DNA of 64,000 nucleotides from NCBI GenBank assembly GCA_022315425.1, contig JAIUPT010000034.1, positions 496,001 to 560,000 on the forward strand, read 5' to 3'. Position numbers and translations under genes: made by a program. Below the pieces are notes generated by a model that saw nothing but the letters and a program-made list of their open reading frames with translations, searched no databases and was not told the DNA's origin. The stretch comes from Pseudevernia furfuracea (Eukaryota > Ascomycota > Lecanoromycetes > Lecanorales > Parmeliaceae). Below, piece by piece: positions 21,442-35,679 of this stretch; the first letter of the stretch is position 1, and each line of letters starts with the position of its first letter.

Positions 21442-21912
21442 GGTTATGAGCCCGGGCTTGCTCGGCGACTGTTTCACTTATATCCTATGTCTATCAGAGT
21501 CACAGTGATCTCTAAGCATCACGAGTTCATCGCAATAAACGTCGCGACAGCTATGAGACTCTGTTTTTTCAATCTTCTTAAGGTGAGCATTGCCCTTTAC
21601 AAAATGATCATCTTTGAAATTCGAGAGGCTGGGAGTTCTACCGCAAATCGACTCTCGACATATCGAATCTAATCGAACGTCGAACGTCGAACTCGTTATA
21701 CGACCGTGCGATCGAATTTCACTAAGGTCTCTGAAACATTATCAGCTTCCCTGCGTGAGACACGTTAAACACGCTCAACGAGAACATTCCTCTCGCGATA
21801 TATATCGCTTCAGCGCTAATAAAGCGTTTACGTGAATCGAATCAATTGTAACGACTCAAGAGACTGAACTTCAGCATCAAATCGTCTAATCACACTTCAA
21901 AGTTGATTAGTT

Positions 21913-22156
21913 ATCGACAAATCTCTACTCAGAGCGCGTATACGTCTGTTGAGAGTCAAAACAACAAGAATTTCTTATTGAGATAGATCTTTCGACCTCA
22001 CAAGTTCTCTGAAGAAGAGAGCTGAGGCTCAGTCATCGACAAATCTTCACTCAGAGCGCGTATACGCCTGTTGAGGGTCAAAACAACAAGGATTTCTTAT
22101 TGAAATAGATCTTTCGATCTCACAAGTCCTCTAAAGAAGAGGGCTGGGGCTCAGTC
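21913..22156 (+). repeat. 122-base tandem duplication in the leader of copy A
   Basis: Two head-to-tail units (21913-22034 and 22035-22156), each opening ATCGACAAATCT and including GAGCGCGTATACG. Copies C, D and E have one unit at this place, while copy B has a similar double form. Confidence 0.8.
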
Positions 22157-24010
22157 ATCGAATTCTTTTCATCGTCATTCGACTTTATTCTATCGTCGAA
22201 TATGACTTCATCTCACGACGATAGTCATCGAAGCGACTATTCTAAATTCGAGTTTCTATCGAAGACTCAGCATAAGAAGAACGTTATTCCTCTTCGAAGA
22301 TTTACACGTCTTTAGCAATTGTCTTCGATATAGTCTTAGCGAAAATCAGATCAATTTAAATCTTTCTTATCTCTAAGTATCTTTTATCTCAATAATATCG
22401 CTCGTATCTATCGAAGATTCAAGTATAAGCACTTTTTATTTCTCGTGTAAGAACTCGAAGATCAGCAGTAAAAGTTATCAGATATCGATAAAATTCTCGA
22501 GAACTCTGACGAAGATTAGAGCATCTATTTTTCACTCTCACTACTTTCGCGAACGTTAATAGTGTCGACTTTTAATTCGAAGTCAGCGAAGACACTCTCA
22601 GTGTCTCAAGTGACACTAAGTTATTCGATCTTCGTGTCAAAAGTTCTCTGAATCTCACTTCTTCGACTTCGACTTCTTCGACTTTAAGGCCTTCGTCCCC
22701 TATCGCCTCAGTCATCTCTCAAGCTAAGTCTTTCGTTTGAGCATCATCGCCGTCACTATTCACATCGTACGTGTCGCTCTCAAAAATCTTCTTAGTAACT
22801 CTCAGCATCTATGGTCGACGAAGAATCAAGCGCATAAGGCGTCGTAAGAAACATATTAACTTTAGTAGTTTTAGCGACTGACTCTCTCGAAGAGGGAAGC
22901 GCTTTTTCTCTAAACTTTATTGTTATTTTGAAGTTCAATCTAAAATATCGTCGATGAAAGCAGAATATCAACAATTAATTAATGCTCAACAATCTTGTTT
23001 TCTTTAATGCGATTATTAGTTATAGAGTCTGCATCGTTATCTTTTATCGCCTTGAGAATAACGGTCGCGAACTCGTCGAAGTCGAATTCGACGATAAAGA
23101 CTCTCAGATTATGCTCGATGCCCTAATCAAGAATTATTAGTCTAAGAACACGAATCTCTATAGAGAACTAATGCGTCGAATATTCGATCTCACTCTTGAA
23201 GAAGAGAGAGTTCGTTAATATAAAAAGAACTTTCGTAAGGTCACCTTCGACATTATCAGCCTTCATAAATCCCTCGTTATTTCGAAGTCTCTGCGAATTT
23301 TAATTTTCCTTATAAGACTTGACGACTCTTATAACATATTCGAGTCAAGTTACACTCAAAATCATGATCTCTTTGAGAACAAGTTCGTCAAGTTTCAAGA
23401 GGTTGTCGTGATCGTCGTGAACGAAGAAGTTAGAATCTCCTTCAAAGAAGAAGAACTAATCATATATATCGCTCGTAACGATAAGAGCAAAGACAAACAA
23501 GCTGCTTTCAATAATCTCGACGACTTTAATATCAATCGTGAGATCTGTTCTTCGTGTAAGGTAGCTAATCGCAAATTCAGACATCTCTTTATCAAATGCT
23601 AAATCAAGTTCTCTTATTTCAAGTCTAAGAAATTCATAACGAAAGAGAAAAAGAAGAAGAAGATAAAGATCTTCGACTTCGAAAATAAACTCTTAAGCAA
23701 CAAGCGCAAGCGTATCGAAGAGACGTCTTTTAATGCCTCTGCTTCAGAGAAGAACGATTATCTTAATGTTAATTATATCTTTCTGAAGGAACTGAACTTC
23801 ATTATGTATTATTCGAATGTCAACTCGAACGACTTCAATATCCTCGATGCGACTGATGATCAAGTTATTAATCTAATCGTCACGAAAGCTCTCGAATATA
23901 GTCTCATGACTGCGAATTTCGTGAATCTCCTTATTCGAGTCGTCGTAGATTCAGACTGCTCTCGTTATTCTTTCGCGAATCGTTCGATATTTATCATCTA
24001 CGAAAAGATT

Positions 24011-24134
24011 TATCAAGAATAGGTGGTAGGACACTTAGTTGTTAAAACTATAGAATGCTACGAGAGTAAAGAGCGACTATGAGGATGCGCCTTAGCGCAT
24101 CACGTGACCATGTCACGTGACCCGAATTTTGACA
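24011..24134 (-). repeat. 3' LTR of copy B
   Basis: The reverse complement of the family LTR, with two extra A bases after TTAGTTGTT and one C-to-T change at its end. Confidence 0.88.
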
Positions 24135-27100
24135 CTCCCCTTCGCTCGCATACTCAAAAATGCGAAAACACGATTTTCGCACTTCGCGACGCAAAAAACC
24201 TCAATCGGGTTAGCGCGAAGTTCGGTTCACAAAAGTGAAGAAATCAAGTTCTGAAAACGACTATGTCAAATTCGAAGAGATGTAAAAATCCGTTCTGGTT
24301 CTTCATACAAAACTTCCATTTTTCGAAAAAAGGCGGTTTTTTGAAAGTTTTCTTTGAAATAGACCTAATGCATATCAAATTTCTATCAAAACGAGGTCGG
24401 TGAATACATGAGACAGTGAAAGAATACTAAAGATCTGACGTTCACAGACAAGGTGAATAGCGTCACTTCTCTGAAACTAACGACTTCAGGTTAGAAGTAA
24501 GAGCGCTGAGAGTTAGTCTTTGACGCTGAGAGAATGTTCTGAGACTGATTTCACCCCAAGAGCATCGCGAAAGACAACGAATTTGTCGAGACAGAGGGCT
24601 TTAATGAGATCGTCGATCATTTGTTTATTCGTGAGTACGAATTGTATGTTCACGATGTCGTTATTAACTTTTTCACGCACGAAATGATGAGCGATGTTAA
24701 TGTGCTTGATACGAACATGAAATTAAGCGTTCTTGACGAGGGCAATTGCGCTCTAATTGTCGTCGAAGATTATAATAATCTTCGAATTAGAGTCTCGAGG
24801 TCGCAGAAGTTGATTAAGAAGAGTTTTTAATTAAATAACTTCTTTGATAGTCAACGTTTGATCGATATACTCGACTTCGCAAGTAAATAACGCGACGATG
24901 ACTTGACGCTTTAATGATCAGCTAATGACGTCGCTATCGACGTTGAATAGATAGTCGAAGATAGATCTTCGAGTCGAATCGTCAGCTCAATCGAAATCGA
25001 TATATTCGATAAGAACTTGAAGAGATTCTTTATACACGAGTTCGTAATATATCGTGTCTCTAAGATATCGAAAGATTCGAATTATTACATTTCAGTGTGT
25101 CTAAGTCGAGTTGATTGAATAGCGACTAACAAGAGAGACAGCATAGACGATATTAGAACGAGTTTTTAATATAACATACATGAGAGATCCCACGATAGAT
25201 TAATAGTTCTCGCACAGCTTTCTCGAAGCAACATAGCTCTCTTTCGTAGATTATAGCTTACGACTGGTTTTTAGAGACGTAGAGACTGAATTGAGACTTT
25301 AATAATTAAAATGCTTTAAGAAACGAGTGATATAGACTACTTATCCCAGACGAAGAATGTCGACGACAAGATTTCTTTTAATGATTATGTCTAAATAATA
25401 GACGTAAGATCTCAAATCGAATATGTGAAACTTGTTATTGAGGGCCTTTTTAATGCGCTGAATGTCGATTTTGCTAAGGTCGATAATTAATATATTATTC
25501 ACATAGAGGGTTACAATAATGCTCTTCTTGACGTTCATAAAGACACTCTCGTTCGATTCGATGAATATTAATTCGAGTTTCTTTATGTACTTCGAGAAGT
25601 GTTAATATCAAATTCTAAGAGATTGCTTGAGTTCATAAAGGGTCTTATTTAGCTTATAAACTTTAATGTCGTTCTTGTTAAAATTATCGAACTGTCGCAT
25701 ATAAATCGTCTCTTAAACGTTATCGTAGAGAAAGGCGATTTTGACGTTCATTTATTTCACGTTTTAGTTTAGAATCGCTATCAGAGCAAAGATCGTCTTA
25801 TAACTCATAAACTTGATCACTGAGACGAACGTGTTATAATAGTCACGACTCTTTTATTATTCGAAATCTCGAATCACTTAGCGAGTCTTATAGCGAGTGA
25901 CTTTCTCAACGAGACCTCGCTTCACGATATAAATTCAGCGATCTCTCAAAATATAAGCATCTAAAGACGTCTGAATCAGATATCAAGTATTGTTGTTTAT
26001 AAGAGATTTATATTCGTCTTATATGACGAGCTCTTAGTGTATACGAGAGAGTTGATTGAAAATGATCTGTTGATAGATCGTCGACTCGAAAATATTCGAC
26101 TTATTGATATGATTCGTCAGTAACGCAAAGGTCACGAATGTTCTCGAGAGAGGATTAGATGATAGATCTCGTAGATTCGAAATCGTAGTGTCGAGATGAT
26201 CAAGAAGTACTCTTTGAATCGCACTTAGCTCGAGGTCTTCGCGAATTATTTCGACGACAGTGAGAGAACGAGTTATTCTTTCGATAGCTAATAATGCAAT
26301 AATTAATCGAGAGACTCGCGCGAACGCGATCGATGATACGGCTCGTGCGAGGGACGAGGGCTTTGATGTAGACGTCTACTTTTCAGCTGATCATAAGAAA
26401 TTTGATCTTAATCTGTTTATTGCAGATGCAGATACAGTCGTTAAGAACTTTATAATAAAGATAATATCTTTCGAAATGTTAATAATACGCTATTTATTAA
26501 GTGTCTTCTTTACAGCGAATATTAATATATAAAGACGTTATCGCTTGATCGAGAACTTATGAACGTTCGTCTTTTCTTCGAGATTCACAATCAAGGGACG
26601 CTTCTTAACGAAGTAAATATTATTAACTCGAATAATCTTTTTCTTGATGAGATTATATAAACGAAAAATGAACTTCTCTTCATATCTCAGAAGAACACAC
26701 TTTTCGCTTTTATTCACGAGTTTCTTTTAAATACGCTTTAACGCATAGACGATGAAATTAATCGTTCGCAGATGAGATAAAATGAGCTTTCGATAATAAA
26801 AAGTCTCAAATGACGTTATAATGATTCGAACGTTGAGGGATCGCAATATCAAATAATTGATGATGATCACGATTTCAGATTAGAAAGACTTATTAAGCTG
26901 AGAACTTAACAGTATAAAATACATTTTATATAATAAGATCTGCTTAAAACGTTCGATCGTCTCGTTCATTTCGAGATTCTCAGATATAGTGAACTTCTAT
27001 CTGATTTCGCAGTGAAGAAGATAATTCAAAAAGATCTTAAACATATACTCTCTCTTATTGTCGAGGCGAATACGATAGATCTTATAGTCTCGTGACTCTA

Positions 27101-29844
27101 GAAAGACTTTAAAACGTAAGAAAATAATAAACGTTTTACTCTTATAACGAATGTAGTACACTTCAGAATAGGAGATAAAATTATTCTTAAATATTATAAA
27201 GTATCTATAGTCATTAAATTCAGTAGGGGACAGAGACTCTACGAGATCACTATAAACAAATTCGTTAGACTGCGTTTCTGACTCTGTGAAACTATCATAA
27301 GAGATAGTCTTCTGACGTCTTATGATATAGTATTCACAGATGTACTTCTTCGCAATGTTCTTGATGAAGTTTATCTCAACGATCATATTTGAGAGCTTAT
27401 TTAGATTGTTCTAACTCAAATAACTTATGTGAGCATATCAGAGTTAATAAATAAAATTCGAGAGCACACTATAGACGATTAGAGCACTGTTTCGACTCTA
27501 TCAGAGATTCAAAAAGAAGAGATCACGATTACGAGTATCGATAAGCTTTAGATCGTTCTTAATGAGAATATATTTTATCTTATAAAAGAAGACAGCGATG
27601 TCGAAGTTCAAAAGTTTATCGATTGAGAGAAGATTGACGTTTATATCGAACATATATAAGACATTTCGTAGAGTGACTGTCACACACTCTCTTCTAATCA
27701 CACAGTCGAGACTAATAATGTTATAGTCTTAAAACTACACTTCGCTCTCCTCGATGCCCTTGATCGATCGAGAATAGATCTTTTCGTAGATAATAAACAT
27801 CGAACGATTCGCGAAAGAATAACGAGAGCAGTCTAAATCTACGACGACTCGAGTAAGAAGATTCACGAAATTCGTAATTATAAGACTATATTCGAGAGCT
27901 TTCGTGACGATTAGATTGATAACTTGATCATCAGTCGCATCGAGGATATTGAAGTCGTTCGAGTTGATATTCGAATAATATATAATGAAGTTTAATTTCT
28001 TTAGAAAGACATAATTGATATTAAGATAATCGTTCTTTTCTGAAGCAGAGACATTAAAAGACGTCTCTTCGATGCGCTTACGCTTATTATTTGAGAATTT
28101 ATTCTCGAAGTCGAAGATCTTTATCTTTTTCTTCTTTTTCTCTTTCGTTATAAATTTCTCAGACTTGAGATAAGAAAACTTGATTTAGCATTTAATAGAG
28201 AAATATCTGAATTTGCGATTAGCTATCTTACACGAAGAACAGATCTCACGATTAATATTAAAGTCGTCGAGATTGTTAAAAGCAGCTTATTTATCTTTGC
28301 TCTTATCGTTACGAGCGATATATATAATTAGTTCTTCTTCTTTGAAGAAGATTCTAACTTCTTCGTTCACGACGATCACGACAATCTCTTAAAACTTGAC
28401 GAACTTGTTCTCAAAGAGATCATGATTTTGAATATAACTTGACTCGAACATGTTATAAGAGTCGTCAAGTTTTATAAGGAAAATTAGAATTCGCAGAGAC
28501 TTCGAAATGACGAGAGATTTATAAAGGCTGATAATGTCGAAGATAATCTTGCGAAAGTTCTTTTCGTATTAACGAACTCTCTCTTCTTTAAGAATAAGAT
28601 CGAATATTCGACGCATTAGTTTTCTATAGAGATTCGTGCTCTTAGACTAATAGTTCTTGATTAGAATATCGAGTATAATCTAAGAGTCTTTATCGTCGAA
28701 TTCGACTTCGACGAGTTCGCGATCGTTATCTTCGAAACGATAAAAGATAACGATGCAGACTCTATAACTAATAATCGCATTAAAGAAAATAAGATTATTA
28801 AGCATCAATCAATTATTGATATTCTACTTTCATCGACGATATCTCAGATTGAATTTCAAAATAACAATGAAGTTTAGAGAAAAAGCGCTTCTCTCTTCGA
28901 GAGAGTCAGTCGTTAAAACTACTAAGACTAATATATTTCTTACGACGCCTTATACGCTTGATTCTTCGTCGATTATAAATGTTAAGAGTTATTAAGAAGG
29001 TTTCTAAGAGCGACACGTACGATATAAATAGTGACGACGATAATGTTCAAACGAAAGACTTAGCTTGAGAGACAACTGAGGCGAGAGAGGCGATAGAGAA
29101 CGAAGATCTTAAAGTCGAAGAAGTCGAAGTCGAAGAAGTGAGATTTAGAGAACTTTTGACACGAAGATCGAATAACTTAGTATCACTTGAGACACTAAGA
29201 GTGTCTTCGTTAACTTCGAATTGAAAGTCGACACTACTAACGTTCGCGAAAGCAGTGAGAGTGAAATAGATACTCTAATCTTCGTTAGAGTTCTCGAGAG
29301 TCTTATCGATATCTAACAACTTTTACTGTTAATCTTCGAGTTCTTATACGAGAAATAAGAAGTGCTTATACTTGAATCTTCGATAGATACGAACGATATT
29401 ATTGAGATAAAAGATACTTAGAGATAAGAAAGATTTAAATTGATCTGATTTTCGCTAAGACTATATCGAAGACAATTATTAAAGACGTGTAAATCTTCGA
29501 AGGGAAATAACGTTCTTCTTATATTAAGTCTTCGACAGAAACTCGAATTTAAAATAGTCGCTTCGATAACTGTCGTCGTGAGATGAAGTCATATTCGACG
29601 ATAGAATAAAGTCGAATAACGATAAAAAGAATTCGATGACTGAGCCTTAGTTCTCTTCTTCAGAGAACTTGTGAGATCGAAAGATCTATCTCAATAAGAA
29701 ATCCTTATTATTTTGATCCTCAACAGACGTATACGCGCTCTGAGTGAAGATTTGTCGATAACTGAGTCTCAGCTCTCTTCTTTAAAGAACTTATAAAATC
29801 GAAAGACTTATCTTAACAAGAAATTCTTATTGTTTTGACTCTCA

Positions 29845-29849
29845 ACAGA
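29845..29849. repeat. Left target-site duplication of copy C (ACAGA)
   Basis: ACAGA directly precedes the TGTCAA start of copy C and is repeated at 36228-36232, after which the sequence of copy B resumes. Confidence 0.88.
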
Positions 29850-29971
29850 TGTCAAAATTCGGGTCACGTGACATGGTCACGTGATGCGCTAAGGCGCATC
29901 CTCATAGTCGCTCTTTACTCTCGTAGCATTCTATAGTTTATAACTAAGTGTCCTATCACCTATTCTTGACA
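29850..29971 (+). repeat. 5' LTR of copy C (122 bases)
   Basis: TG...CA ends; it contains two CACGTG hexamers, then a perfect 7-bp hairpin GATGCGC-TAAG-GCGCATC. It differs from the 3' LTR at one position (CTATCACC versus CTACCACC). Confidence 0.93.
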
Positions 29972-29987
29972 GGTTATGAGCCCGGGC
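29972..29987 (+). promoter_or_regulatory. Primer-binding site for initiator tRNA-Met anticodon arm
   Basis: GGTTATGAGCCCGGGC directly follows the LTR. Its complement contains GGGCTCATAACC, the anticodon stem-loop of initiator tRNA-Met with its CAT anticodon. This is the half-tRNA priming arrangement known from Drosophila copia and yeast Ty5. The same site follows the LTRs of copies A, B, D and E. Confidence 0.85.
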
Positions 29988-30608
29988 TTGCCCGGCGACT
30001 GTTTCACTTATACCCTATGCCTATCAGAGCCACAGTGACCTCTAAGCATCACGAGTTCATCGCAATGAACGCCGCGACAGCTATGAGACTCTGTTTTTCA
30101 ATCTTCTTGAGGTGGGCATTGCCCTCTACAAAATGATCGTCTTTGGAATTCGGGGGGCTGGGAGTCCTATCGCAAATCGACCCTCGACATATCGAATCTA
30201 ATCGAACGTCGAACGTCGAACTCGTTATACGACCGTGCGATCGAATTTCACTAAGGTCTCTGAAACATTGTCAGCTTCCCTGCGTGAGACACGCTAAACA
30301 CGCTCAACGAGAATATTCCCCTCGCGATGTACACCGCTTCAGCGTTAATAAAGCGTTTACGTGAATCGAATCAATTATGACGATCCAAGAGGCTGAACTT
30401 CAGCATCAAATCGTCTAATCACACTTTAGAGTTAATTAGTCATCGATAAACCTCTACTCAGAGCGCGTATACGTCTGTTGAGGGTCAAAACAATAAGAAT
30501 TTCTTGTTGAGATAGGCCTTTCGATCCCACAAGTCCTCTGAAGAAGAGGGCTGAGACTCAGCCATCGAATTCTTTTTATCGTTATTCGACTTTATTCTAT
30601 CGTCGAAT

Positions 30609-33600
30609 ATGACTTCATTTCACGACGACAGTCATCGAAGCGACTATTCTGAATTCGAGTCTCTGTCGAAGACTCAGCATAAGAAGAACGTTATTCCCCT
30701 TCGAAGATTTGCACGTCTTTAGCAATTGTCTTCGATATAGTCTCAGCGAAAATCAGATCAATTCAAATCTTTCTTGTCTCTAAGTACCTTTTATCTTAAT
30801 AACATCGTTCGTATCTATCGAAGATTTAAGCATAAGTACTTCTTATTTCTCGTGTAAGAACTCGAAGATCAATAACAAAAGTTGTTAAATATCGATAAGA
30901 CTCTTGAGGACTCTGACGAAGATTAGAGCACCTATTTCACTTTCACTGCTTTCGCGAACGCTAGCAGTGTCGACTTTCAATTCGAAGTTAGCGAAGACAC
31001 TCTCAGTGCCTTAAGTGACACTAAGTTATTCGATCTTCGTGTCAAAAGTTCTCTGAATTTCACTTCTTCGACTTCGACTTCTTCGACTTTAAGATCTTCG
31101 TTCTCTATCGCCTCAGTTATCTGTCAAGCTAAGTCTTTCGTTTGAGCATTATCGTCGTTACTATTCACATCGTACGTGTCGCTCTTAGAAATCTTCTTAG
31201 TAATTCTCAGCATCTATAATCGACGAAGAATCAAGCGCATAAGGCGTCGTAAGAAACATGTCAGTCTTAGTAGTTTCAGCGACTGACTCTCTCGAAGAGA
31301 GAAGCGCTTTTTCTCTAAACTTTATTATTATTTTGAAGTTTAATCTAAAATATCGTCGATGAAAGTAGAATATCAACAATTAATTAATGCTTAATAATCT
31401 TGTTCTCTTTAATGCGATTATCAGTCATAGAATCTATATCGCTATCTTTTATCGTCTCGAGGATAACGATCGCGAACTCGTCGAAGTCGAATTCGACGAT
31501 AAAGACTCTTAGATTATGCTCGATGCTCTAATCAAGGACTATTAGTCTAAGAACACGAATCTCTATAAAAAACTAATGCGTCGAATATTCGATCTCACTC
31601 TTGAAGAAGGGGGAGTCCGTTAATATAAAAAGAACTTTCGTAAGATCATCTTCGACATCATCAGCCTTTATAAATCTCTCGTTATTTCGAAGTCTCTACG
31701 AATTCTAATTTTCCTTATGAGACTTGACGACTCTTACGACATGTTCGAGTCAAGTTACACTTAAAATCATGATCTCTTTAAGAACAAGTTCGTTAAGTTT
31801 TAAGAGGTTGTCGTAATCGTCGTGAACGAAGAAGTCAGAATCTTCTTCAAAGAAGAAGAACTAATTATATATATCGTTCGTAACGATAAGGGCAAAGACA
31901 AACAAGCTGCTTTCAACAATCTCGACGACTTTAACATTAATCGTGAGATCTGCTCTTCGTGTAAGACAGCTAATCGCAAATTCAGATATCTCTCTATCAA
32001 ATGTTGAATCAAGTTTCTTTATCTCAAGTCTAAGAAATTCATGACGAAAGAGGAAAAGAAGAAGAAGATAAAGATCTTCGACTTCGAGAATAAACTCTTA
32101 AGCAATAAGCGTAAGCGTATCGAAGAGACGTCTTTTAATGCCTCTGCTTCAGAGGAGAACGATTATCTCAATATCAATTATATCTTTCTAAAGGAACTGG
32201 ACTTCATTATGCACTATTCGAATGTCAATTCGAACGACTTCAATATTCTCGATGCGGCTGATGATCAAGTCATTAATCTAATCGTCACGAAAGCTCTCGA
32301 ACATAGTTTCATAACTGCGAATTTCGTAAATCTCCTTATTCGAGTCGTCGTAGATTCAGACTGCTCTCGTTATTCTTTCGCGAATCGTTCGATGTTTATT
32401 ATCTACGAAAAGGTCTACTCTCGATCGATCAAGAGCATCGAGAGAAGCGAAGTGCAGTCTCAAGACTATAACATTATTAGTCTCGACTGTGTGATCAGGG
32501 GAGAGTGTGTGACAGTCACTCTACGAAATGTCTTATATGTGCTCGATATGAACGTTAATCTTCTCTCGATCGATAAACTTCTAAACTTCGACATCGCTGT
32601 CTTCTTTTATAAGATAGAATACACTCTTATTAAGAACGATCTGAAGCTTATCGATACTCGTAATCGTGATCTCTTCTTTTTGAATCTCTGATAGAGTCGA
32701 AATAGTGCTTTGATCGTCTATAGTGTGCTCTCGAATTTTATTCATCAACTCTAACATGCTCGCATAAGTCATTTGAGTCAGAACAATCTAAATAAGCTTT
32801 CAAATATGATCGTTGAGATGAACTTCATCAAGGACATTGCGAAGGAGTACATCTGCGAATGTTATGTTATGAGACGTTAAAAGACTATCTCTTATAATAG
32901 TCTCACAGAGTTAAAAACGCAGTCTGACGAATTTGTTTATAGTGATCTCGTAGAATCTCTATCCCCTATTGAATTCAATAACTATAGATACTTTATAATA
33001 TTCAAGAATGATTTCATCTTCTACTCTAAAGTGTACTACATTCGTCATAAGAATAAAACGTTTGTCATATTCTTACGTTTCAAAGCCTTTCTAGAGTCAC
33101 GAGACTATAAGATCTATCGTATTCGCCTCGACAATGAGAAAGAGTATATATTTAAGACCTTCTTGAATTATCTTCTTTAGTGCGAAATCAGACAGAAGCT
33201 CACTGTATCTGAGAACTTCGAAATGAACGAAGCGATCGAACGTTTTGAGCAGATCTTATTATATAAGATATATCTTATACTGCTAAGTTCTCAGCTCAAC
33301 AAGTCTTTCTAATCTGAAATCGTGATCATCATCAATTATTTGATGTTGCGATCCCTCAACGTTCGAATCATTGCAACGTCATTTGAGACTTTTCATTATC
33401 GAAAGCCCATTTTATCTCATCTGCGAACGATTGATTTCATCGTCTATACGTTGAAGCGTATTTAAAAGAAACTCGTGAATAAAAGCGAAAAGTATGTTCT
33501 TCTAAAATATGAAGGGGAGTTCATTTTTCGTCTATATAATCTCATCAAGAAGAAGATTATTCGAGTTAATAATATTCACTTCGTTGAGAAGCGTTTCTTG

Positions 33601-35679
33601 ATTATGAACCTCGAAGAAAAAACGAACGTCTATAAGCTCTCGATCAAGCGATAACGTCTTCATATATCAGCATTCGCTGTAGAGGAGGCACTTAATGAAT
33701 AGCGTATTATTAACATTTCGAAAGACATTATCTTTATTATAAAGCCCTCAACGACTATATCTGCACCTATAATAAATAGATTAAGATTAAATTTCTCATA
33801 ATCAGCTGAAAAGTAGACGTCTACATCAAAGCCCTCGTCTCTCGCACGAGCCGTATCATCGATCGCGTTCGCGTGAGTCTCTCGATTAATTGCTGTATTA
33901 TTAGCTGTCGAAAGAATAACTCGTTCCCTCACTATCGTCGAAATAATTCGCGAAGACCTCGAGTTAAGCGCGGTTCAAAGGGTACTCCTTGATTATTTCG
34001 ACACTACGATTTCGAATCTGCGAGATCTATCATCTAACTCTCTCTCGAGAACATTCGCGACCTTTGCGTTACTAACGAATCATGTCAATAAGTCGAATAT
34101 TTTCGAGTCGACGATCTATCAACAGGTCATTTTCAATCAACTCTCTCGCATGCACTGAGAGCTCGTCATATAAGACGAATACAAATCTCTCATGAACAAC
34201 AATACTTGATATCTGATTCAGACGTCTTCAGATGCTTATATTCTAAGAGGTCGCTGAGTCTACATCGTGAAGCGAAATTCTATTAAGAAAGTCACTCGTT
34301 ATAAGGCTCGCTGAGTGATTCGAGGTTTCAAATAATAAAAGAATTGTGACTATTATGACACGTTCGTCTTAGTGATCAAGCTTATGAATTATAAGGCGAT
34401 CTTTGCTCTAATAGCGGCCCTAAACTGAGACGTGAAACAAATAAACGTTAAAATCGCCTTTCTTTACGATAACGTTCAAGAGACGATTTATGTGCGACAG
34501 CTCGATGATTTCAGCAAGAACGATATTAAAGTTTATAAGCTAAATAAGACTCTCTATGAATTCAAGTAATCTCTTAGAATTTGATATCAGCACTTCTCGA
34601 AGTACATAAAGAAACTCGAATTAATATTCATCGAATCGAACGAGAGTGTCTTTATGAACGTCAAGAAGAGCATTATTGTAGTTCTCTATATGAACGATAT
34701 ATTAATTATCGATCTCAGCAAAATCGATATTTAACGTATCAAAAAGGCCCTTAATGACAAGTTTCACATGTTCGACTTGAAACCTTGCGTCTATTATTTA
34801 GACATGATCGTCAAAAGAGATCGTGTCGTCGACATTCTTCGCCTGAGACAAGCAGTCTATGTCACTCGTTTCTTAAAGCATTTCAATTGTTGAAGTCTCA
34901 ATTCAGTCTCTACGTCTCTGAAAATTAGTCGTAAGCTACAATCTGCGAAAGAGGGCTATGTTGTTCCGAGAAAGCTGTGCGAGAACTATCAATCTGCCGT
35001 GAGATTTCTCATATATGTCATGTTAGAAACTCGTTCTGATATCGTCTATGCTGTCTCTCTTATTAGCCGCTATTTAGTTAACCCGACTCAGACACACTGA
35101 AATGCAGTGATTCGAATCTTTCGATATCTTAGAGACACGATACACTACGAACTAGTGTACAAAGGATCTCTTTAAGCTCTTATTGACTATATCGATTTCG
35201 ATTAGACTAACGACTCGACTCGGAGATCTATCTTCGACTATCTATTCAACGTCGATAGCGACGTTATCAGCTAATCATCAAAGCGTCAAGTCATCGTCGC
35301 GTTATTCACTTGCGAAGCCGAGTATATCGATTAAACGTTGACTATCAAAGAAGTTATTTGATTAAAAACTCTTCTCAATCAACTTCTGCGATCTCGAAAC
35401 TCTAACTCGAAGATCATCATAATCTTCGACGACAATTAGAGCGCAATTGTTTTCGTCAAGAACGCTTAGTTTCATGCTCGCATCAAGCACATTAATATCG
35501 CTCATTATTTCGTGCGTGAAAAAGTCAATAACGACATCGTGAACATGCAATTCGTATTCACGAATAAACAAATAATCGACGATCTCATTAAAGCTCTCTG
35601 CCTCGACAAATTCGTTACCTTTCGCGATGCCCTTGAGGTGAAATCAGTCTCAAAACATTCTCTCAGCGTCAAAGACTAA
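30609..35679 (+). pseudogene. Gag-pol of copia copy C, RIP-inactivated
   Basis: The gag region opens at an ATG at 30609 whose following residues (HDDSHRSDYSEFES) are kept in the other copies. A knuckle-like Cys cluster lies near 31945-32005. Aspartic protease is near 32345-32590 (VVDSDCSRYSF; NVLYVLDMNVNLLSIDKL), integrase near 32740-33650, reverse transcriptase near 34380-34860 (VKIAFLYDNVQETIYVRQ; LYMNDILIIDLSKI) and RNase H near 35220-35680 (RRSIFDYLFN; SSKRQVIVALFTCEAEYI; HARIKHINIAHYFVREK). The protein would end at the TAA 35677-35679. Stops fall at former Gln and Trp codons, for example a Trp turned TGA before DVKQINVK. Gag and the terminal stop are also out of frame with each other, so indels are present. 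The longest open piece is 216 codons (32041-32691). Confidence 0.85.

Larger units (their letters stand above)
21356..24010 (+). mobile_element. Ty1/copia-family retrotransposon, copy A (5' part only)
   Basis: It starts with a short LTR (21356-21441) and a primer-binding site GGTTATGAGCCCGGGC, then leader, a gag-like region from the conserved ATG at about 22202, a CX2C...H...C knuckle near 23550-23600, and the start of the protease region (VVDSDCSRYSF). It ends abruptly within the protease at the LTR of copy B. The frame is full of TAG, TAA and TGA codons. The expected remainder does not reappear on the far side of B. Confidence 0.85.
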
